NCBI GenBank assembly: GCA_028876065.1
Contig: JAGWTI010000015.1
Coordinates: 1 to 47,336, forward strand
DNA from: Nitrospirota bacterium
GTDB taxonomy: Bacteria > Nitrospirota > Nitrospiria > Nitrospirales > Nitrospiraceae
Direction of reading: 5' to 3'
DNA length: 47,336 nucleotides
Part shown: positions 15,241 to 23,603 of the stretch, in pieces
Numbering within the stretch: the first letter of the stretch is position 1
How the letters are laid out: the number at the start of each line of letters is the position of its first letter
Translations under genes and position numbers: made by a program
Notes under the pieces: generated by a model
What the model was told of the DNA's origin: nothing
The model's input: the letters and a program-made list of their open reading frames with translations, nothing else
Database searches by the model: none

Positions 15241-17571
15241 ATGGAGACGAAAGTTCTGCCTGACAATCTGCAGGAACTGCAGCAGAAAGTCGCCTACGCA
15301 GAACAGGTCAAGCGCATCACCAATCAGATCCACGCCGCCAAGGATCTGGACCACATCCTCGTCGATCTCCACAAAGAGATTTTGGGCCTCTTTGACGCAG
15401 AGGAAATCACCCTCTACGCGGCCGACCTGGAAAAACGGGAAATCCTCTCTCGAGCCCCACAGCTCGACGTGATCCACGAAATCCGGATCCCCATCAGCGA
15501 GCACAGCATCGCCGGATTTACCGCCAAGTTCCTCCGTCCCATCAATATCGCCGACGCCTACAACAAAGCCGAGTTGACCGCGATCCACCCCTCCCTCAGC
15601 TTCGATCAGTCCTGGGACAAAAAAACCGGATTCCAAACCAAGCAAGTCCTGACCTACCCCATCGTCGCCGACAACAAATACCTGATGGGCATCATTCAAC
15701 TGCTCAACAAAAAGAGCGGAGGGCGGTTCACCAAGAAGGATGAGGAATCGGTCGCCGAGATCGCCAAGAGTCTCGGCATCGCGTTTGCCAACCTGAAGAA
15801 ACTGGCCAAGAAGACTCCCACCAAATTCGACTACCTGGTGGCCAACAACAAGATCACCCAGGCCGAGCTCGACCAAGCCATTGCCGAAGCCCGCAAAGGC
15901 CAGACGGACATGGAGACGCTCCTCATCGAAAAATTCAAGGTGCCGAAAGAGGACATCGGCAAATCCCTCAGCCAGTTCTACAAATGCCCCAACGTCGAGT
16001 TCTCCGAACGGCTGCTGATCGACCCCGAACTGCTGAAAACGCTCAACATCGATTACCTGAAGAAAAACCACTGGACGCCGCTCAAGCGCGACAAGAATGC
16101 GGTCGAGATCCTCATCGACGATCCCAACGACCTGGATAAGATCCAGGACATCAAACGGATATTCCCCGGCCAGAGCATCAAATTCATGGTCGGTTTGCGA
16201 CGGGACATCGTGCAGTTCCTGCGCGCCGCGACCGGTGAACTGGAAACCCCTGGCGGAGCGGCGTCGTCATCGGCCGCGAGCCTGTCCGAGATCCTCGGGG
16301 AATTGGTTGACGAGGAAAAAGAGTCCAAAGCCGAGGAGACCACCACTCAAACGGTCGATGAGAACGACAGCGCCGTGGTGCGACTGGCCAACCAGATCAT
16401 CATGGACGCCTACCGCATGAACACCTCGGACATCCACGTCGAACCCTACGGAGAGAAGAAAGAAACGGTCATCCGGTTCCGGGTCGACGGCAGCTGTTTC
16501 GAATACATGAAGGTCCCGGCCAGTTATCGCCGCGCGATCGTTTCCCGCTTGAAGATCATGGCCAACCTGGACATCGCCGAGCGCCGCAAACCGCAGGACG
16601 GCAAAATCAAGTTCCGGATGGGCGAGGGCAAGGAAATCGAACTCCGCGTCGCCACCATTCCCACCTCCGGGGTCGGCAACGAAGACGTGGTCATGCGCAT
16701 CCTGGCGGCCAGCGAGCCGCTGCCTCTGGACAAGATGGGCTTCTCGGATCGCAACCTGCGCGAGCTGAAAGCCATCGCCGACAAGCCCTACGGCATCATC
16801 CTCTGCGTCGGCCCCACGGGGTCCGGCAAAACGACCACGCTGCACTCGGTGCTCGGCTACATCAATACGCCGGACATGAAGATTTGGACCGCCGAAGACC
16901 CGGTCGAAATCACGCAATACGGGTTGCGCCAGGTTCAAGTGCAGCCCAAGATCGGGTTCACGTTCGCCATGGCCATGCGGGCCTTCTTGCGCGCCGACCC
17001 GGACGTCATCATGGTCGGCGAAATGCGGGACAAAGAAACGGCGGAGACCGGCATTGAGGCCTCCCTGACCGGCCACCAGGTCTTCAGCACGCTGCATACC
17101 AACAGCGCGGTCGAGACCGTGACCCGGCTCCTGGACATGGGCTGCGACCCGTTCAGCTTCGCGGACGCCATGCTGGGCGTGCTCGCCCAACGGCTCTGCA
17201 AGCGCATCTGCAAGGACTGCAAGGAGGAATACAAGGCCTCCAAGGAAGAGTATGACGAACTGGTCGCAGCCTACGGCCAGACCTGGTGGGATAAATACAT
17301 CAAGAAACCCTACGACGACAATTTCAAGCTGTACCGCGGCAAGGGCTGCGAGATCTGCGCCAAGAGCGGCTTCAAAGGGCGGGTCGGTTTACACGAACTG
17401 CTGCTCGGCACCGACACGATGAAGAAGATGATTCAGACCAAGGCCAAGACCGAGGACATGCTTCGCGTGGCCATGGAAGAGGGCATGACCACCCTCCTCC
17501 AAGACGGCATCGACAAAACGCTCAAAGGCCTCACCACGTTCAAGGAAGTGAAGGCCGTCGCCATGAAGTAG
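15241..17571 (+). CDS. GspE/PilB-family secretion ATPase with N-terminal GAF domain
   Basis: A 776-residue hexameric motor ATPase of the type that powers type IV pilus or type II secretion assembly. A GAF-like sensory domain occupies about 20-185, then a GspE N-terminal (MshEN-like) domain about 195-325 that lacks the canonical RLG start of c-di-GMP-binding copies. The core has Walker A GPTGSGKTTT from residue 524, VGEMRDKETAETG (Walker B and Asp-box region), HTNSA, and a tetracysteine zinc site (CKRICKDC and CEIC). No pilC, pilT or pseudopilin gene is nearby, so it is an orphan here. Fusion of GAF to PilB suggests ligand-controlled activity. Confidence 0.93.
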   Translation: METKVLPDNLQELQQKVAYAEQVKRITNQIHAAKDLDHILVDLHKEILGLFDAEEITLYAADLEKREILSRAPQLDVIHEIRIPISEHSIAGFTAKFLRPINIADAYNKAELTAIHPSLSFDQSWDKKTGFQTKQVLTYPIVADNKYLMGIIQLLNKKSGGRFTKKDEESVAEIAKSLGIAFANLKKLAKKTPTKFDYLVANNKITQAELDQAIAEARKGQTDMETLLIEKFKVPKEDIGKSLSQFYKCPNVEFSERLLIDPELLKTLNIDYLKKNHWTPLKRDKNAVEILIDDPNDLDKIQDIKRIFPGQSIKFMVGLRRDIVQFLRAATGELETPGGAASSSAASLSEILGELVDEEKESKAEETTTQTVDENDSAVVRLANQIIMDAYRMNTSDIHVEPYGEKKETVIRFRVDGSCFEYMKVPASYRRAIVSRLKIMANLDIAERRKPQDGKIKFRMGEGKEIELRVATIPTSGVGNEDVVMRILAASEPLPLDKMGFSDRNLRELKAIADKPYGIILCVGPTGSGKTTTLHSVLGYINTPDMKIWTAEDPVEITQYGLRQVQVQPKIGFTFAMAMRAFLRADPDVIMVGEMRDKETAETGIEASLTGHQVFSTLHTNSAVETVTRLLDMGCDPFSFADAMLGVLAQRLCKRICKDCKEEYKASKEEYDELVAAYGQTWWDKYIKKPYDDNFKLYRGKGCEICAKSGFKGRVGLHELLLGTDTMKKMIQTKAKTEDMLRVAMEEGMTTLLQDGIDKTLKGLTTFKEVKAVAMK

Positions 17572-17593
17572 GCGCCCGAGCGGCGTTATGCAA

Positions 17594-17627
17594 AAAGGGC
17601 GGAGAGGGTCAACCCTCTCCGCCCTTT
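17594..17627. terminator. Two-way intrinsic terminator
   Basis: A perfect 15-base stem (AAAGGGCGGAGAGGG with its complement) and a 4-base loop TCAA sits between two convergent genes. The minus strand reads into five or more T after the stem, so termination of the long minus-strand envelope operon is strongest; it also closes the GAF-PilB gene. Confidence 0.9.
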
Positions 17628-17650
17628 CGTGTGTCTGACGACCGCGATCC

Positions 17651-18598
17651 TTACTTGATTGCCCGGACAATATCGCCGGCCTGAAAGCCGGTGCCCGACG
17701 AGACCTTGGCTTCGGACACACGATCGTTCGTGTGGCTGATCAACGCGATCTCGCCGATCAGCTTCTCCCTCTTGCCGAGCGACCGGCCGGTCTCCGGATC
17801 GATCAGATCCTGGCCGGCCCGGTAGACCCCGAGCTTGGCGCCCGGAGCCAGCTTCGACTTCTCCCCGGCCCGGATGATGACGGTGGCTCCATCCATCGCC
17901 AGTACGCGGCTGGTAAAGGGCAGCGCGTTCAGCTTGTTGATCATCTTTTCCATGACCTTCGAGAACGCATCCCGCAGAGCCCCGTCTCTCAATCCGACAT
18001 CCGCTGAGGATTTCGAACCGAATCCAAGCGCGCCGCCCGTCTCCTTGCGATATTCGCCCATTCCGGATTCGGCCAGCAGACTCTTGCCCGAAGCCACGTC
18101 CACCAACGAATAGTCCACCTGCACCCGCGCGATCTGGATTTTCTTCTGATAGACCAGCGCATCCGAGCCTTCTTCCACTTCCGAGTACGCCGTGATGGCT
18201 CCCTGGATACGGTAGTCGATGGATTCGAATCCCTCCGCGGCGTTCTTCTTGCCGGCCTTGACGGCGCCGGTTTGCTGGAGCTTGATCATCTCCTCCTGTT
18301 GCTGCATCCCCTCCTGGGTCACGTCGATCGGCTCCAACCCCGCGTTTTTGACCAGCGTCCGCAAAATATCCGTGGCGGACTCCCCCAGTCCCAGCACTTT
18401 GGATGGAGTCTTGTTCGCAAACTTGATGATCGCGACCGTGTATTGCGGCCCCGAATACTTCGCGCCAGCCGCCTCCATGCGCTGCGTCTGCCCCGTCACG
18501 CTGACGTCGTCTTTCACCTGCCCTGTCATCTGAGCCTGGCACCCGACCAGCGCAAACAGGCCGATGGCCACGAACCCTCTGCCCACCCTCTGTCTCAT
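17651..18598 (-). CDS. CsgG/HfaB-family lipoprotein
   Basis: A 315-residue lipoprotein with lipobox ALVGC (Cys20). Residues about 52-220 match the CsgG pattern: YTVAIIKFANKT, DILRTLVKNAGL, YRIQGAITAYSE and VQVDYSLVDVASGKSLLAES. CsgG forms a nonameric outer-membrane pore for curli subunits, and HfaB is its holdfast-anchoring relative. The C-terminal ~90 residues (VIIRAGEKSKLAPGAKLGVY, IGEIALISH) look like a FlgT C-terminal-type beta domain. It is the last gene of the 15-kb envelope operon, next to the two-way terminator. No curli subunit genes are present. AGGAGGG precedes the ATG. Confidence 0.82.
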   Translation of the reverse strand: MRQRVGRGFVAIGLFALVGCQAQMTGQVKDDVSVTGQTQRMEAAGAKYSGPQYTVAIIKFANKTPSKVLGLGESATDILRTLVKNAGLEPIDVTQEGMQQQEEMIKLQQTGAVKAGKKNAAEGFESIDYRIQGAITAYSEVEEGSDALVYQKKIQIARVQVDYSLVDVASGKSLLAESGMGEYRKETGGALGFGSKSSADVGLRDGALRDAFSKVMEKMINKLNALPFTSRVLAMDGATVIIRAGEKSKLAPGAKLGVYRAGQDLIDPETGRSLGKREKLIGEIALISHTNDRVSEAKVSSGTGFQAGDIVRAIK

Positions 18599-18628
18599 AA
18601 TCCGTCCCTCCTGTTGACGATGTTTGCG

Positions 18629-19465
18629 TTACTTCGCCGTTTCGGACGCCCCTCCCCCCGACCCCGTGACCAACATCGTGCCGTAGGTCTGATAGGAAGG
18701 CCCGCCCGGATAGTAATAGCCTTTCAAAAGGATGGACACGGCGGTAACCGCCTCCATGTGCAAAGGGGACTTCGTCGCCTTTTCGACCACCTTACCGGCC
18801 AAGCCGGCGAACATGTTCATCTCGGCGCTGCTGGCCTGCTCGGGCAGTTCGTGCCAGGGGGCCGGCACATCGTCGCCGAACAGGGCCGGCAACGCCGCAT
18901 CCCGGTCGGACATTCCGGATGCGACCGACGAAGCCGAGCCGGCAAGGGCCAATCCCGCGCTGACGAACGGAACCGAACTGAGCATGGTCCCTCCGGCCTT
19001 CGAACCCTGCTTGACCCCGATACCATTTTTCCAGACGGTTTGGCCCGTCTTGCAATCCACCAGCTTGCTCCGAATCCGGACCCGTCTGACATTGTAGACG
19101 CCGGTCACCTTCTCGTTGAAATCCTCCAGGGCACCATAGAACACCCCGTCCACCCCCAACGCTTCCCCCAATTTCTGCGGCGTCGCCATGTCGAGTTGGG
19201 CGCCCAACGTCACGCCCATCCGATCTTTGAGCAGTTGATCGACATCCTTCACCGGTTTGATGACATAGTAAAATTGGCCCAACTCCTCCACAAACAACTC
19301 CCGCACATAGGCCGGAGCCTCCACGTCGTTTGTGTTGTTGACCAACGGCAGTACCGCAATGGTCCTGATGGGGCTGGACGGGTTGCGGGTAATCGGCGGC
19401 AAGGTCGGGGCGCAGGCCGCCATCAATTGCAGCATGACCACAAGGACGAGCCACACCATCTTCAT
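18629..19465 (-). CDS. DUF799/GNA1162-like lipoprotein, copy 1
   Basis: A 278-residue lipoprotein from the ATG at 19465, chosen because AAAGGAG lies just upstream; lipobox LMAAC. The core IRTIAVLPLVNNTNDVEAPAY, VDGVFYGALEDFNEKV and LVDCKTGQTVWKNGIGV is typical of the DUF799 family, whose Neisseria member GNA1162 has a fold related to TolB-N/CsgG. The C-terminal ~130 residues are specific to this group. It is about half identical in its core to the next gene upstream, so the two arose by duplication. Probably an outer-membrane-associated structural part. Confidence 0.8.
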   Translation of the reverse strand: MKMVWLVLVVMLQLMAACAPTLPPITRNPSSPIRTIAVLPLVNNTNDVEAPAYVRELFVEELGQFYYVIKPVKDVDQLLKDRMGVTLGAQLDMATPQKLGEALGVDGVFYGALEDFNEKVTGVYNVRRVRIRSKLVDCKTGQTVWKNGIGVKQGSKAGGTMLSSVPFVSAGLALAGSASSVASGMSDRDAALPALFGDDVPAPWHELPEQASSAEMNMFAGLAGKVVEKATKSPLHMEAVTAVSILLKGYYYPGGPSYQTYGTMLVTGSGGGASETAK

Positions 19466-19533
19466 CCGACGTCTCCTTTCCATTAATCCCATCGAACGCA
19501 CCACCGCACCACCGCGCCAACGGCCTTGCCCGC

Positions 19534-20349
19534 TCAGCTGCCCGGCCCGGCCGGGACCGCCCCGGAACCGGCCCGAAGATGGTACTCGCGCTGGTTGTTG
19601 TCATAATAGGGATAGGACCCGTTCAGGAGCACTTGCACGGCGGCATTGGTTTCCACGAACAAGGGCATTTTCAACATACCGGTGAGCAGCCGCTCGCCGA
19701 GCGCCGCCGCGGCGGCCACGCCCACGTCGCTTTCTTTCGTCAACTGCTGGTGCGGCAGCTCGATCCACGGGGCGGCAATCGCATCGCCGAGCAGAGGCTT
19801 CAAGTCCTCCGCCGACTCCTTGAGGTCCATCACCGTGCCGGCCGCCGAGACGGCCGCGCCGGCCTTGCCCGTGCTCAGCACGCTCTTGACCCCGATCCCG
19901 TTCTTCCAGACCGTCCGGCCGGTCTTGCAATCGGCCAGTTTGATCCGGACGCGGACCCGCTTGACGTTGTAGATGCCGGTAATCTTGTGATTGAATTCCT
20001 CCAGCGAACCGATGAAGACTCCGTCCACGCCCAGCACCTCGCCCAGCTTCTGCGGCGTGGTCATGTCGAGCTGAGAGCCCAGCGTCACCCCCATTTGCTC
20101 CTTCATGAGCTGATCGGTCTCGACCAGCGGCTTGATGCGGTACTGATGCCTCTCCAGCTCCTTCGCGAACTGCTCGCGAACATAGGTCGGCGCCCCCACG
20201 TCGTTCGAATTGTTGACAAACGGCAGGATGGCCACCGTCCTGATGGGGTTGGCGGGGTTGGGAGCCACCGAGCGCACCCCCACGCAGGCAGGTAGCATGA
20301 CACATCCTGCGATCAATGATCCGACTATGAGGCCGCGCGTTGGTCTCAT
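19534..20349 (-). CDS. DUF799/GNA1162-like lipoprotein, copy 2
   Basis: A 271-residue lipoprotein with lipobox LPAC (Cys22). Shares with copy 1 the segments NPIRTVAILPFVNNSNDVGAP, MGVTLGSQLDMTTPQKLGE, VDGVFIGSLEEFNHKITGIY and DCKTGRTVWKNGIGV. The duplicated pair sits between the CsgG-like gene and the FlgT-like gene in the same operon. Conserved spacing of the WKNGIGV strand suggests the same fold in both, with variation confined to the middle loop and C-terminus. Function unknown. Confidence 0.8.
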   Translation of the reverse strand: MRPTRGLIVGSLIAGCVMLPACVGVRSVAPNPANPIRTVAILPFVNNSNDVGAPTYVREQFAKELERHQYRIKPLVETDQLMKEQMGVTLGSQLDMTTPQKLGEVLGVDGVFIGSLEEFNHKITGIYNVKRVRVRIKLADCKTGRTVWKNGIGVKSVLSTGKAGAAVSAAGTVMDLKESAEDLKPLLGDAIAAPWIELPHQQLTKESDVGVAAAAALGERLLTGMLKMPLFVETNAAVQVLLNGSYPYYDNNQREYHLRAGSGAVPAGPGS

Positions 20350-20403
20350 CGGCCTATCCTATCGTCCTGTTCCCCTGGAGCCTGCATCCATATCATAGTC
20401 GTC

Positions 20404-21648
20404 CTACTTTTGCACGGCGCCGCTTTTCCTGGTGGCCACGACCTCCAGCGTGTTCGCCGTCGCGCCGGTCACGTCCAGGTCCAACACACCGAAATCCTTT
20501 TTGGCCAGTTCGTCCCCGATCTGCTGCGCGGAGGATTTCGCATCCACCTCCAGGACCGCCATACCTCCTTCGAAGCTGCGCTGGATGACCGTCTGGACCC
20601 CGCGCACTTGCGACTGGAGAAACTCCTTCACCCGGATGAGATCTTTCATGCCGGCCAGGCCGCGGATCGTAATTTGCACCAATTGGCCGCCAGACGTCTC
20701 CCCCGTCCACTTGGCCGTGATCTGATCGATCAGTTTTTCGGCCACCTTCCTGGCGGCGTTTTCAATGGCTTGGTTCCCGCCCACATGCTGGGACACATGA
20801 CGGGCCGGCGCCGACTCACGCGCCGAGGCCAGGACCTGCCCGTTGTCCACGCGGATGGCGCTGACGGTGAGATCCGCCAGGTAGGAGCCGACGCTGCTGC
20901 CGGGGTTCCGCGGCCCTTCCTTGGCCAGAGCCTTGCCCTTGACGATGATCTCGGCCCCCATCTTTTTCCCGATCTCCCGTGCGCCCGTATCGGTGAGATC
21001 CGCCATCCGATAGGCATTGGAAATTTCAAACTTTCCGGTCACAGCCGAGATGTCGATGACGTTGAACCCCTTGTTCAGGAACTCTTCCTTCAAGATCGTT
21101 TCGGAGACTGCCATGTCCACAGTCTGCCCCGTGAAGGACTGACCGCCCTTGCCCCACCAGCTCCACCAGAAGGCGTAGATCTCCTGGCCGACGTTCTGTT
21201 CGGCGATCATGAACAGGGTGCGCGGTTTCCCCACTCGCGCCATCAATAGTCCCAACGCGCCCAGGTCGTTCTTCAGCGGCCCCACGGCGACGGTGGCCGA
21301 GATCGTGACGTTGTACAGGTCCTTCTGCGCCCCTTCCTTGACGATGTCGTATTTCTGGATGTACCCCTGGCTCTTGGAATAGATGCTGTCGCGGAGCACC
21401 TGGAAATTTTCGACCAGGGTTTCGGAAGCGATCATCGTCCCCACCGCCTGCTCCACCGCCTTGCGTTGGGCATCCCTGATCGCATTGTCCCGGGCAATTC
21501 CTTGGTCGCCGCCAAGAATGCCCGCAGTTCCCTCGGCCGTGACGCTTTGGCTCTGGGCCGACGCCGTCTCCGCTCCCAGCATCGTGACGAGCAACAGCAC
21601 CACGGTTATCACGTGATGTACAGGTCGAATAGCACGACGATACAGCAT
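20404..21648 (-). CDS. FlgT/LPP20-like exported protein
   Basis: A 414-residue protein from the ATG at 21648 (AAGGAG upstream); a longer frame runs into the upstream gene and is rejected. Signal peptide about 1-30 ending in ASAQS. The N-terminal GIARDNAIRDAQRKAVEQAVGTMI with LRDSIYSKSQGYIQKYDIV matches the FlgT N-terminal/LPP20 domain. A second alpha/beta domain follows (GKPRTLFMIAEQN...FEISNAYRMADLT), then a third repeat-like region with NQAIENAARKVAEKLIDQI and a late VVATRKSGA strand. FlgT builds the H-ring of sodium-driven flagella, but no flagellar gene is near, so a non-flagellar ring role is inferred. Confidence 0.75.
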   Translation of the reverse strand: MLYRRAIRPVHHVITVVLLLVTMLGAETASAQSQSVTAEGTAGILGGDQGIARDNAIRDAQRKAVEQAVGTMIASETLVENFQVLRDSIYSKSQGYIQKYDIVKEGAQKDLYNVTISATVAVGPLKNDLGALGLLMARVGKPRTLFMIAEQNVGQEIYAFWWSWWGKGGQSFTGQTVDMAVSETILKEEFLNKGFNVIDISAVTGKFEISNAYRMADLTDTGAREIGKKMGAEIIVKGKALAKEGPRNPGSSVGSYLADLTVSAIRVDNGQVLASARESAPARHVSQHVGGNQAIENAARKVAEKLIDQITAKWTGETSGGQLVQITIRGLAGMKDLIRVKEFLQSQVRGVQTVIQRSFEGGMAVLEVDAKSSAQQIGDELAKKDFGVLDLDVTGATANTLEVVATRKSGAVQK

Positions 21649-21658
21649 GATGGTCTCC

Positions 21659-23581
21659 TTATGCATGGCCGGTTGGCGCGGTGGACGCCGGGATGCGACG
21701 CAGCACCCGGTAAATCGGAACGGGCTCGACCTTGCCCTTGACCTTGATCGGCTCCATCTGTTCCACCTCCACCGCCTGTTTGACTTCGTCATAGGTGGCC
21801 TGCGTGATGACGATCTCCCCCGCTTTGGCATTCTGCTCCAAGCGGCAGGCCAGATTCACCGCATCCCCGATGACCGTATAGTCCAGAAAATCCTTCGATC
21901 CCAAGTTGCCCACCGTCACGTCGCCGGTATTGATCCCCATCCCGACCCCGATCGTGCTGCGCCCCTCCGATTCCAGCTTCTTGTTGAGCGCTGCGATCGC
22001 CTCTTGCATATCCAGCGCCATCAGCACGGCTCGCACCGCATGATCCGGCTGGGGTTCGGGGTTGCCGAAGAAGGCCATCACGGCATCCCCCATGAACTTG
22101 TCCAGGGTCCCCTCGTGCTGGAACAGAATCCGCGTCATCTCGGTGAAGTATTCGCTGAGCAGTCGCTGGACTTCCTCCGGCGCCATCTTTTCGGACATGC
22201 TCGTGAAGCCCCGGATGTCGGAGAAAAACATCGTCAACCGTTCCTTCCGCCCGCTGGGATTGGCCATATCCGGGTTCTTGACCAGCTGGTCGACGACCCG
22301 CGACGACACATACCGGCCGAACATGGCCTGCACCTGCCGGCGTTTCTGCCGTTCGACGTACCGCTGGTAGGATACCGCCGCGCCATATTGGGCGCCCAAC
22401 AGGGAATACATGGGCATGATGTCCAGCCAATAGTCGTACCGCCACAAGAGGAGCAACCCCGCCCCCCCGATCCCGAGGAACAACACCCACTTGGCTATCG
22501 TAGTCACGAAGGATCCGCGCTGGCTCTGAATCAGAATCGCCGTGCCCAGGAAGCCTTGCATCAACAGGATCATCGGCATGACGCCCCACTGGTCTTTGCT
22601 GCGGGTCACAAAGCGCCGGTCCAAAATCGTCTGGACCGCATTCGCGTGAATTTCGAACCCGTCCATCATGGCGCCGCGAACTTTTTCCTCCTGCTCCGTG
22701 TCGTCGAACTTCAAGGTGGTCGCCCGCTTTTGAAGGTACGGCGTGCAGTAATAATCATGGAGGGCTGGGGTCGAGGGGCCGATCAGCACGATTTTCCCCT
22801 GCACCGCACCGGGGGCCAACTCCCCCTTCACCGCCTTCCAAAAAGACATCCGGGGAAACGTCGCGGGCGGACCGTAAAAATGGATCCGCATCCGACCGTC
22901 GGGATAGGGAATCCGGAGTTGTCCCATCCCCAGTTCATCGCTATGAGAGAGGTCCAGCTCCTGTTCGCCCTGAGGCGCGTGATAGAGACGGGCCAGTTCC
23001 AGGCTCATGGCCAGAACCGGCTCTGGCTCCGGTCCCTCCCCGGAAAAGTCCAGCGCCAGCAGCGGCATGCCCCGCAGACACCGGTCTTTTTCCAACTCCA
23101 CGTTGATCAGGGCTTCACTGAGTTCCGCATCGCGGAATATCGGCAACGGCAGGCGGTGGCCTTTCTCCCCGATATAGCGGGCGAGCACGACATTCCCGGC
23201 CTTCTGAATGGCCTCGGCAAACGCCCGGTCTTGGGCGGGATCCTTGGGTTTGGAAAAGATGATGTCGAATGCGATCAGGGAGGCGCCCTGTTCCGACAGA
23301 TGCCGGACGGCCTCCGCATACATGGCGCGGGGGATGTCGTTCGCCCGGAGATTGAGGCGGTCTTCGGTTTCCTCGTCGATCCTGAGCAGGAGCACGGGGG
23401 TCGTCAGGGGGGTCTTGGGCAAGTGTTCGAAGAGCGTGTACCGGAGATCGTAGGAACGAAGCTCGACCCACTCGAAGGTGCCGGCCAGGTAGAGCAGGAT
23501 GATCGCCAGCGTCAACCCGCCGCCCCAGGCAACCCGGAGAACCTGCTCCCCTTTGAACCATTCAAGGTTCAGCTTGCCCAT
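21659..23581 (-). CDS. CHASE2-domain adenylate cyclase (class III)
   Basis: A 640-residue membrane protein. One N-terminal membrane helix (about 18-37), an extracytoplasmic CHASE2 sensor domain (about 40-325), three more membrane helices (about 333-395), then a cytoplasmic class III cyclase domain. Metal-binding Asp455 (FFSDIRGFT) and Asp499 (KFMGDAVMAFFG) are present. Lys563 and Asp567 occupy the adenine-specifying positions, and Asn576 and Arg580 the transition-state positions. It should therefore make cAMP. It lies inside the envelope operon, 10 bases before the FlgT-like gene, which suggests that it senses the state of the envelope assembly. Confidence 0.93.
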   Translation of the reverse strand: MGKLNLEWFKGEQVLRVAWGGGLTLAIILLYLAGTFEWVELRSYDLRYTLFEHLPKTPLTTPVLLLRIDEETEDRLNLRANDIPRAMYAEAVRHLSEQGASLIAFDIIFSKPKDPAQDRAFAEAIQKAGNVVLARYIGEKGHRLPLPIFRDAELSEALINVELEKDRCLRGMPLLALDFSGEGPEPEPVLAMSLELARLYHAPQGEQELDLSHSDELGMGQLRIPYPDGRMRIHFYGPPATFPRMSFWKAVKGELAPGAVQGKIVLIGPSTPALHDYYCTPYLQKRATTLKFDDTEQEEKVRGAMMDGFEIHANAVQTILDRRFVTRSKDQWGVMPMILLMQGFLGTAILIQSQRGSFVTTIAKWVLFLGIGGAGLLLLWRYDYWLDIMPMYSLLGAQYGAAVSYQRYVERQKRRQVQAMFGRYVSSRVVDQLVKNPDMANPSGRKERLTMFFSDIRGFTSMSEKMAPEEVQRLLSEYFTEMTRILFQHEGTLDKFMGDAVMAFFGNPEPQPDHAVRAVLMALDMQEAIAALNKKLESEGRSTIGVGMGINTGDVTVGNLGSKDFLDYTVIGDAVNLACRLEQNAKAGEIVITQATYDEVKQAVEVEQMEPIKVKGKVEPVPIYRVLRRIPASTAPTGHA

Positions 23582-23603
23582 GCTCGGCCCAGGCTCCCGC
23601 TGG

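Noticed and set aside
17651-18598. Assignment of the CsgG-like gene to a curli system
   Set aside because: No csgA, csgB, csgE or csgF-like gene is nearby, and the protein has an extra C-terminal domain.
20404-21648. Assignment of the FlgT-like and LPP20-like genes to a flagellum
   Set aside because: No flagellar rod, hook, motor or export gene occurs anywhere in the window.
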